Assembly: GCF_000307025.1 (NCBI RefSeq)
Contig: NC_018584.1
Coordinates: 682,001 to 746,000 of the forward strand
DNA length: 64,000 bases
Reading direction: 5' to 3'
Source of the DNA: Listeria monocytogenes ATCC 19117
Lineage (GTDB): Bacteria > Bacillota > Bacilli > Lactobacillales > Listeriaceae
Part shown: piece after piece, positions 24,371 to 30,867 of the stretch
Layout: each line of letters opens with the position of its first letter
Numbering within the stretch: position 1 is the first letter of the stretch
Notes under the pieces: generated by a model
The model's input: only the letters and a program-made list of their open reading frames with translations
The model's database searches: none
Told to the model about the DNA's origin: nothing
Translations under genes and position numbers: made by a program

Positions 24371-26212
24371 TTATTTATCTTCGTCTCGTAATGGTAAATT
24401 GTTTACATAGCTATCAGAATACTGTAAGAGTTTTCGGCTAGCGTCAAAGCGTTTCTTTACATCACTCGAAAGTTCTTTGTTTGTTCCATCATAATTCGTT
24501 GCTGCGCCAGTTTCGAAACTTTCATCTGGTTGGTACATGTAAGAATTGGTGAAATAACTTCCTTCTGGCATTGTGTAGCGTTCAGGTACGTAATTATTTG
24601 ATGAATTGAGGATATCGGTTCCAAACATAATTTGGTCACCAGTTTTAATACCAAGTAAATTCATGACAGTTGGCATAATATCAATTTCGCCACCAACATT
24701 TTTAATTTCACCAGGGTTTTCCATGCCAGGATAATGTAAGAAGAACGGAATACGGTAATCATCGGCTGGATCCGCTTTTAACTCAGTAGAACGATTGACG
24801 TATTTTTTTTGTTCCTCAGGTAGTTGGTCGGTTTTGATAATGTGATGATCGCCGTAGAAAACGACAACAGAATCATCCCAAATGCCGCTATCTTTTAATT
24901 TTTGAATGAATTCACCAAGTTGTTTATCCGCATAATGAACCGCTTCGAAATAGTTACCAAGTTCTGTATCTTTTAAATCGCTCGGTAAGTCGATTTCTTG
25001 CTTATCTTTTGGAATATCAAATGGCATATGACTACTTACACTAATTAATTGCGCATAGAATTTTTGGTTGTTTTTGTACTGCTCTTCTAGAATCGGAAAG
25101 GCTTTGTTATAAAGCACTTCATCACTAGGAGAAAAGCCAATAACGTCCTCATCGCCAAAGAATTTACGATCATAAAACTTATCAAATCCTACAGCAGGAT
25201 AAAATTCATCGCGATTGTAAAAACTAGCATCATTTGTATGGAAGGTCGCTGTTTTATAATCATTTTTGCCAAGTAAACGAGGCATAGACGGGATTACCCG
25301 GTCGCCGTAAGTTTGTGTGTTCGTGTAATATCCACTTGGGAAAGTCGATGTATAAACGGACCATTCTGCATCAGCCGTATTTGACTTAGAGACAGTTTGG
25401 AAAAATTGGTTGGAATACATGGTTTCGTTTTGTAAGCTATCTAATGTAGGCGTAATCGACTGACCGTTAATTTTGACGTCCGTTAAATTACGCTGGAATG
25501 ACTCGAGTTGAACGATAATAAGATTTTTTCCTTTAGCAGCACCGAAGTAATCGGGATTTGACTTAACCGACACACCTTTAATGTCATTCACGTTTTTTGC
25601 AGTAATATCTGCGGCTTTAACATGATCTGCACCAGTAAGCGCGGTACTGATATTAAATGTGAAAATTCCCATTCGTTTTGCGCGCTTGGAGTCACTGATA
25701 ATATTTTGTTGCATCATAAAATAAGTAAAACCACTTAAAACGAGTAGCGTACTAATAAATGATACGCCATAAACACGGCTAGTTATGCGGAATGAAGGGA
25801 ACTCGTGTCCTTTTTTGATATGGAAATAAAGGATAAATGGGAGTAAAACGATATCTAGGATGTACAACCAGTCTGTTCCGCTTAGCAGGCTTGTAGCACT
25901 GTTTTTAACTACGCCAACCTCGCCGATAAGAGAGAAGCTGTGATATGTTGGAACTTCATTATAAAACCGGGCGTAAAGTACACACACGAGCATTAAAATC
26001 CCAATAAATAAAGACATTCCCGCATACCAATAAATGTGCGAGCGAACCGGTGCAAATAAATGAATTAGTCCAAGAAGTAAGACGATAAACAGCAGGTCCA
26101 TTCCAAGTGCCAAGAAGTTAGGATCTTTAAAAATCTGGAAATAGGCGAAAGTGAACTTACCAATAATTAATAAAAAATAAAATAAAATCAACTGAATTCC
26201 TCTTTCTAGCAT
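24371..26212 (-). CDS. ltaP: LtaS-family glycerolphosphate transferase, LTA primase (LtaP)
   Basis: Five N-terminal membrane helices (to about residue 185) are followed by an extracellular sulfatase-fold domain. Metal-site and catalytic motifs are VQLESFQRN (Glu), KSNTADAEW with the nucleophilic Thr, and VVFYGDHHI. SVSSHMPFDIP resembles the family's His motif. Such enzymes use phosphatidylglycerol to build lipoteichoic acid. In L. monocytogenes two LtaS-like proteins exist; this genomic neighbourhood fits LtaP, which adds the first glycerolphosphate. The start is unsure: TTG at 26224 and ATG at 26212 are both in frame and neither has a good ribosome site. It is monocistronic. Confidence 0.88.
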   Translation of the reverse strand: MLERGIQLILFYFLLIIGKFTFAYFQIFKDPNFLALGMDLLFIVLLLGLIHLFAPVRSHIYWYAGMSLFIGILMLVCVLYARFYNEVPTYHSFSLIGEVGVVKNSATSLLSGTDWLYILDIVLLPFILYFHIKKGHEFPSFRITSRVYGVSFISTLLVLSGFTYFMMQQNIISDSKRAKRMGIFTFNISTALTGADHVKAADITAKNVNDIKGVSVKSNPDYFGAAKGKNLIIVQLESFQRNLTDVKINGQSITPTLDSLQNETMYSNQFFQTVSKSNTADAEWSVYTSTFPSGYYTNTQTYGDRVIPSMPRLLGKNDYKTATFHTNDASFYNRDEFYPAVGFDKFYDRKFFGDEDVIGFSPSDEVLYNKAFPILEEQYKNNQKFYAQLISVSSHMPFDIPKDKQEIDLPSDLKDTELGNYFEAVHYADKQLGEFIQKLKDSGIWDDSVVVFYGDHHIIKTDQLPEEQKKYVNRSTELKADPADDYRIPFFLHYPGMENPGEIKNVGGEIDIMPTVMNLLGIKTGDQIMFGTDILNSSNNYVPERYTMPEGSYFTNSYMYQPDESFETGAATNYDGTNKELSSDVKKRFDASRKLLQYSDSYVNNLPLRDEDK

Positions 26213-26365
26213 GCTTTGTGCCAAACACGCACAAATCCATTCCTTCTAATTTTAGCTTAAACGCGTGTCTAGTGCAAATCATGAAAGATGATTCTGATAT
26301 ATTTGGGTAATAGGTTCTACTTTAGGAAAGAATGATTAGTTTTTGTATTTTTTCTCACAATCCTA

Positions 26366-26398
26366 TTGACCTTTAAAGTGTAAAAGGATATCCTTTTA
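26366..26398 (+). promoter_or_regulatory. SigA promoter overlapped by an 18-bp perfect palindrome
   Basis: TTGACC (26366-26371), 17-base spacer, TATCCT (26389-26394). The palindrome TAAAAGGATATCCTTTTA (26381-26398) covers the -10 element, the classical position for a repressor operator controlling the permease gene. Confidence 0.7.
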
Positions 26399-26425
26399 GA
26401 AGACTGTAAAAAGGTAGGAGACAAA

Positions 26426-27817
26426 ATGAATTCATTATTTAGAAGAAAACCGATAGAAGATTTAATGCATAATAAAAGTGGTAGCACGCATTTAAAGCAA
26501 ACGCTCGGACCACTTGATTTAACTTTACTTGGAGTCGGAGCGATTGTTGGAACGGGGATTTTTATTTTACCAGGAACAGTCGCAGCGAAAAATGCGGGAC
26601 CAGCGATTATTTTCTCTTTTGTGATTGCGGCGATTGTTTGTGCGATTGCAGCAATGTGTTACTCAGAGTTTGCGTCTAGTGTTCCGGTTGCAGGGAGCGC
26701 CTATACGTATGGTTATGTTGTTTTTGGTGAGTTAATTGGATGGTTGCTTGGTTGGGCACTTATTTTAGAATACGGGCTTGCAGTGGCTTCTGTTGCGAGT
26801 GGGTGGTCTTCTTATTTAAATGCGTTACTTTCAGGCTTTCATATTTCCATCCCAGAAGCAATCTCTGGGCCTTTTAATCCAGAAGTAGGTACATTTATTA
26901 ATTTACCGGCGATTATTATTGTTCTTGTGATTGCCTTTTTATTGACGCTTGGGATAAAAGAATCAACGCGCGTGAATACCATTATGGTAGCTATTAAAGT
27001 TGGTGTTATTTTACTTTTCTTAGTTGTTGGTGTATTTTATGTCAAACCGGATAATTGGCAACCGTTTATGCCATTTGGAATTAGTGGCGTTATGAATGGT
27101 GCGGCGCTAGTTTTCTTTGCTTATTTAGGTTTTGATGCCGTTTCGTCTGCAGCTGAAGAAGTGAAAGATCCGCAACGGACAATGCCGATTGGGATTATAG
27201 GCTCGCTACTTATTTGTACGGTGTTATATGTTGCTGTATCCGCTGTTTTAACTGGAATGGTGCCGTACACAGATTTAAACGTAACAGATCCAGTGGCTTA
27301 TGCTTTGCAAGTGATTAACCAAGATTGGGTAGCTGGCATTGTATCACTTGGCGCGGTTGTTGGGATGATTACAGTAATTTTAGTAATGAGTTACGGGGCG
27401 ACTAGACTGATTTTTGCGATGGGACGTGATGGTTTATTACCAAAAGTACTTGCAGAAATTAATCAAAAATATCAAACACCTGTTAAAAACACCTGGATTT
27501 TTGCAGTGATAGTCGCGATTATTAGTGGGCTTGTACCATTAGATCGATTGGCTGAGTTGGTTAATATTGGAACACTCTTGGCGTTTATGATGGTGTCTAT
27601 CGGGATTATCTTTTTACGTAAAAATAAAGATATTCAAGCGAGAGGATTTAAAGTACCATTTTATCCAGTTCTTCCAATTGTTTCGTTCTTATTATGTGCG
27701 TTTTTAATTAGCCGTCTGTCTGTTCATACGTGGATTCTTTGCGGAATTTGGTTTGTTATTGGTTTAATTGTTTACTTTGCTTATGGTAGAAAACATAGTG
27801 AATTACTTAAAAAATAA
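26426..27817 (+). CDS. APC-family amino acid permease (cationic-amino-acid type)
   Basis: The 463-residue protein has twelve hydrophobic segments. The first carries the APC signature LTLLGVGAIVGTGIFILPG, and FFAYLGFDAVSSAAEEVKDPQR marks the central APC loop. The similarity is to the CAT/YfnA-like branch (cationic or branched amino acids, function by family only). GTAGGAG precedes the ATG. Its transcription seems operator-controlled (26366-26398). The terminator after it overlaps the control region of the glyoxalase gene. Confidence 0.9.
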   Translation: MNSLFRRKPIEDLMHNKSGSTHLKQTLGPLDLTLLGVGAIVGTGIFILPGTVAAKNAGPAIIFSFVIAAIVCAIAAMCYSEFASSVPVAGSAYTYGYVVFGELIGWLLGWALILEYGLAVASVASGWSSYLNALLSGFHISIPEAISGPFNPEVGTFINLPAIIIVLVIAFLLTLGIKESTRVNTIMVAIKVGVILLFLVVGVFYVKPDNWQPFMPFGISGVMNGAALVFFAYLGFDAVSSAAEEVKDPQRTMPIGIIGSLLICTVLYVAVSAVLTGMVPYTDLNVTDPVAYALQVINQDWVAGIVSLGAVVGMITVILVMSYGATRLIFAMGRDGLLPKVLAEINQKYQTPVKNTWIFAVIVAIISGLVPLDRLAELVNIGTLLAFMMVSIGIIFLRKNKDIQARGFKVPFYPVLPIVSFLLCAFLISRLSVHTWILCGIWFVIGLIVYFAYGRKHSELLKK

Positions 27818-27844
27818 TTAACTTACTTTTTGTAAGTCATTTTA

Positions 27845-27904
27845 TTGGAATTTGAACGCTCCTTATGTTGTAATGAATGTATTACAATAAAAGGAGCGTT
27901 TTTT
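27845..27904 (+). promoter_or_regulatory. Terminator hairpin overlapping promoter, operator and RBS of the glyoxalase gene
   Basis: A nearly continuous 20-bp stem (27855-27874 with 27881-27900) followed by six T is an excellent terminator for the permease mRNA. Within it, TTGTAAT/ATTACAA (27868-27887) is an inverted repeat. A possible promoter (TTGGAA 27845-27850, 18-base spacer, TGTAAT 27869-27874) overlaps that repeat, and the AAGGAG ribosome site for the ATG at 27907 lies in the descending strand. Confidence 0.7.
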
Positions 27905-27906
27905 AC

Positions 27907-28746
27907 ATGGCAGAAATTAGTGAAGAATTACGACTTGGCGAAGTTGTATTGAATGTTGGACATTTAAAAGAGATGGCAGGTTTTTATCAAGAAGTAATTG
28001 GTTTGAAGTTATTAGAGGAAAATGAGCGAATGGTTCGGCTCGGCGTGAGTGGGTCTGATGAAGCTTTACTTGTTCTTAAAAAGATAGATAATGCGGTTGT
28101 TCCAGAAGTGCCGCGGATTGGCTTGTTTCATACCGCCTTTCTTTTGCCAACGCGAGAAAGTTTAGCGGATGTGTTACTGCATTTGGCTAAATCAGGTTAT
28201 CCGATTGATGGCGCGGGAGATCATGCTTATAGCGAGGCGCTTTATTTACATGATATTGAAGGCAATGGCATTGAAATTTATGCAGACCGTCCAAAAGCAG
28301 AATGGATGCGTGATGGCGATGGCAATTTACCGATGGTGACAGAACAAGTAGATGTGGATTCGTTGCTTCAAATTGCGACCGATGAACCATTTACAGGGAT
28401 GCCAAACGGAACGATAATTGGTCATGTGCATTTACAAGTGGCAGATGCTGACAAAGCGGAACAATTTTATAAAGAGGTACTTGGAATGAACTTAACGACC
28501 GCTATTCCGTCAGCAAGGTTTTTTGCGGCTGGTGATTATCATCATCACATCGGTTCAAACGTCTGGGCAGGTCGCAACTTGGAACTTCTGCAAGAAAATG
28601 AAACGGGACTCGCTTGGTTTACAATTATTACTCCTGATAAAGATGCAATAATAACCAACTTAATAGAACAAGGATATGATGTGAAACGATTGGAAAATAC
28701 TATTTCCGTGACAGATTCTAACGGAATTAAGATTCACTTCAAATAA
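27907..28746 (+). CDS. Two-domain glyoxalase/VOC protein (CatE-like)
   Basis: ATG 27907 has AAAGGAG 10 bases upstream; a longer frame from 27877 would start inside the hairpin. The 279 residues form two vicinal-oxygen-chelate modules, each with a beta-alpha-beta-beta-beta unit (LGEVVLNVGHLKEMAGFYQE and IGHVHLQVADADKAEQFYK). Metal ligands are likely His in LFHTAFLLP and Glu in GNGIEIYADRP for module 1, and His in GHVHLQV plus Glu near the end for module 2. This build matches CatE-type catechol-2,3-dioxygenases, linked in Bacillus to quinone/catechol stress. The inverted-repeat operator fits a MarR/DUF24-type redox regulator; that part is inference. Confidence 0.87.
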   Translation: MAEISEELRLGEVVLNVGHLKEMAGFYQEVIGLKLLEENERMVRLGVSGSDEALLVLKKIDNAVVPEVPRIGLFHTAFLLPTRESLADVLLHLAKSGYPIDGAGDHAYSEALYLHDIEGNGIEIYADRPKAEWMRDGDGNLPMVTEQVDVDSLLQIATDEPFTGMPNGTIIGHVHLQVADADKAEQFYKEVLGMNLTTAIPSARFFAAGDYHHHIGSNVWAGRNLELLQENETGLAWFTIITPDKDAIITNLIEQGYDVKRLENTISVTDSNGIKIHFK

Positions 28747-28747
28747 A

Positions 28748-28788
28748 AAAAAACTGTTTAAGCGAAAAACGAGCTTAAACAGTTTTTT
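28748..28788. terminator. Bidirectional intrinsic terminator
   Basis: AAACTGTTTAAGC pairs with GCTTAAACAGTTT around a 9-base loop, with A-run and T-run flanks. It serves the glyoxalase gene and possibly the - strand gene ending at 28828. Confidence 0.88.
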
Positions 28789-28827
28789 GATGCGATAATA
28801 AGGGAATGGTAGATTAGACTAATTATT

Positions 28828-29118
28828 TTAATGTTTACGTTGCATTGTTTTCTTGAAAAGCCAATTGCTAGATTGGAAAAGCGTTAAAGCAATTAAAACT
28901 ACGCCAATTCCAAGATTTAAATACGAAAGGGCTACGGCTGCGTTATCTGGAAATGAATTTTGCACAGTGATGAAAATAATAAAGAAACCGCTGTTTGCAC
29001 AAAACGCAATCCAAAACCAAGATAATCCACTAAGTTTACCAACCACAAAAGAAAGTCCTGAGATTATTGCTGCTAAAACAATTCCTGTAACTATCATAGA
29101 CATAAATTCCATTTTCAT
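28828..29118 (-). CDS. Small membrane protein with three hydrophobic segments (96 aa)
   Basis: The protein begins MKMEFMSMIVTGIVLAAII and contains three hydrophobic stretches: GIVLAAIISGLSFVVG, FWIAFCANSGFFIIFITV and LNLGIGVVLIALTL. The tail is basic (LFKKTMQRKH). AAAGGAG precedes the ATG on the minus strand. I do not recognise a characterised family. It is monocistronic, with a promoter at 29154-29182. Confidence 0.7.
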   Translation of the reverse strand: MKMEFMSMIVTGIVLAAIISGLSFVVGKLSGLSWFWIAFCANSGFFIIFITVQNSFPDNAAVALSYLNLGIGVVLIALTLFQSSNWLFKKTMQRKH

Positions 29119-29138
29119 CGCTCCTTTGTCATAAATGA

Positions 29139-29182
29139 ATTATTATTAATAATAATGTAACATAAATGAAATATTTTGTAAA
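29139..29182 (-). promoter_or_regulatory. SigA-type promoter with an 18-bp palindrome at the start site
   Basis: On the minus strand TTTACA (29182-29177), a 17-base spacer and TACATT (29159-29154) form a promoter. ATTATTATTAATAATAAT at 29139-29156 is a perfect palindrome at the expected start site and could be an operator, though it is simple AT sequence. Confidence 0.5.
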
Positions 29183-29209
29183 GAAGATACGAAGAAGGGA
29201 GATATCTAG

Positions 29210-30160
29210 ATGATTGAATTTTTTAAGACAACAAATGAAAAAATGGAGCAAATTTCTGCTTTGGAAGATGGTTGTTGGGTAAAAGTAACTGCTCCAACAG
29301 ACGACGAAATAGAAATGTTGAGTAAGGAAATGGATGTGCCCAAACCGTATATTTTGGATGCATTAGATTCTGAGGAGCGCTCTAGGATAGAATTAAAACG
29401 AGCAGAGCAAGATGTAAGACATTCACTAGTCATTGTAGATTATCCATACGAATCGGAGGATGAACTAGGCTACGCAATGTATGAAACACTTCCGATTGGG
29501 ATTGTTTTAACTAGAAAACATCTTGTAACAATCACGTTGCGAGATCTGCCAATTCTAAAAGATGTGCAATCGATGAAGTTAGAAGAATATGATACAACCA
29601 ATCATAAGCAATTTTTGTTAAAATTATTGTACGCTGTATCTTATTATTACCTCAAATACTTAAATCAAATCATTAAACAAACAAATAATTTAGAAATACA
29701 GATTAAACAATCGATGAAAAATGAGCAACTGTATGCTTTTATGGCAGTTCAGAAAAGTTTAGTATTTTTTGCAACGGCCCTTCAATCGAATAAAGCAATT
29801 CTCGATAAAATGGAAGATGTAGAACATTTTATGCAGCAAGAGGATAATCATGATTTGCTCAGAGATGTTATTATTGAAAATAAGCAAGCAATTGCAATGA
29901 CGGATACATATACCCAAATAATTAGCGGGATGTCGGATGTATTTTCTTCGGTTATTTCGAACAATTTAAATATCGTGATGAAATTTTTAACATCATTTAC
30001 CATTATTTTGTCATTACCCACGATTGTGGCTAGTATTTATGGGATGAATATTAAGCTACCATTCATGCATAATGAGCACGCATTTGCATTAATTCTTTTA
30101 TTTACGCTTTTAATTACAACGGGAGTAACTGTCATTTTTTGGCGTAGAAAATACTTTTAA
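29210..30160 (+). CDS. CorA-like divalent cation transporter
   Basis: The 316-residue protein has a large cytoplasmic N-terminal domain of about 250 residues and two C-terminal helices. The end of the first helix carries the CorA signature YGMN (SIYGMNIKLPF), essential for Mg2+/Co2+ selectivity. A preceding long amphipathic stalk helix (NLNIVMKFLTSFTIILSLP) is typical. It would form a homopentamer importing Mg2+ or exporting another metal. GGGAG precedes the ATG. The GntR regulator gene starts 23 bases downstream, so cotranscription is likely. Confidence 0.9.
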   Translation: MIEFFKTTNEKMEQISALEDGCWVKVTAPTDDEIEMLSKEMDVPKPYILDALDSEERSRIELKRAEQDVRHSLVIVDYPYESEDELGYAMYETLPIGIVLTRKHLVTITLRDLPILKDVQSMKLEEYDTTNHKQFLLKLLYAVSYYYLKYLNQIIKQTNNLEIQIKQSMKNEQLYAFMAVQKSLVFFATALQSNKAILDKMEDVEHFMQQEDNHDLLRDVIIENKQAIAMTDTYTQIISGMSDVFSSVISNNLNIVMKFLTSFTIILSLPTIVASIYGMNIKLPFMHNEHAFALILLFTLLITTGVTVIFWRRKYF

Positions 30161-30183
30161 TATATAGAAAACGAGGGATGAGC

Positions 30184-30825
30184 ATGGAAAAACAAACATA
30201 TGAAAAATTAGCATATTATACAATCAAAGAAAAAATTCTCAGTGGAAAGCTTCATGTAGGTCAACATATTTCAGAAGCTGGTATTGCAAAAGAATTATCT
30301 ATTAGTCGAACGCCAGTCAGAAAAGCAATTGCGGTTTTAGTATCCGAAGAGTTAATCGAATACGAGCTGAACCGGGGGGCAATTGTGATTGAAAGCAGCA
30401 TGAGTGCAGGACGTTTTATTGAATTATTAGAAATGGCCGAAATCCTTGTCGTACAAACGATTGAAAAATGTAAAAATAAAAATTTAACCTATAAACCAGA
30501 GCAAGGTAATGCGCTATTAGAGGAAATGCGCGAAATTCAAAAAGAAGAAGATGTGGAGGCTTATCTGTCGTTACTTAGCAAATGGTTGTTGCAATTTGTT
30601 GCGCAGTTAGCTAATAGTTATGCTGAAGATATTGTTAGGAAAATGAAGCGAGATTTCTTTAATAAAGCGCAAAAAGATATTAAAATGATTCCTGTGCTCT
30701 TGGAAGAAGAAACAATGGAAACGTTAGAACAGTTAACTTACTACATGGTAGAAAAGAAACACGATTTAGCAAAAGAGGTAATACAAAAATTAGTGAATTT
30801 GTATATTATCCGTACATTTAGATAG
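30184..30825 (+). CDS. GntR-family transcriptional regulator (first of two paralogs)
   Basis: ATG 30184 is favoured by GAGGG at suitable distance over ATG 30178. The 213 residues begin with a GntR winged HTH (YTIKEKILSGKLHVGQHI, then SEAGIAKELSISRTPVRKAIAVL). A helical FCD-like ligand domain of about 130 residues follows; the metal-binding His/Asp set of FadR-C proteins is not obvious. It is alignable along its length with the regulator at 33604, and the two flank the YhgE gene. Probable role: control of YhgE and perhaps the CorA-like gene. Confidence 0.88.
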   Translation: MEKQTYEKLAYYTIKEKILSGKLHVGQHISEAGIAKELSISRTPVRKAIAVLVSEELIEYELNRGAIVIESSMSAGRFIELLEMAEILVVQTIEKCKNKNLTYKPEQGNALLEEMREIQKEEDVEAYLSLLSKWLLQFVAQLANSYAEDIVRKMKRDFFNKAQKDIKMIPVLLEEETMETLEQLTYYMVEKKHDLAKEVIQKLVNLYIIRTFR

Positions 30826-30867
30826 TATTTCTAAAGGTAAATTGCTTAAAAACAGGAGGTGCTTTTG

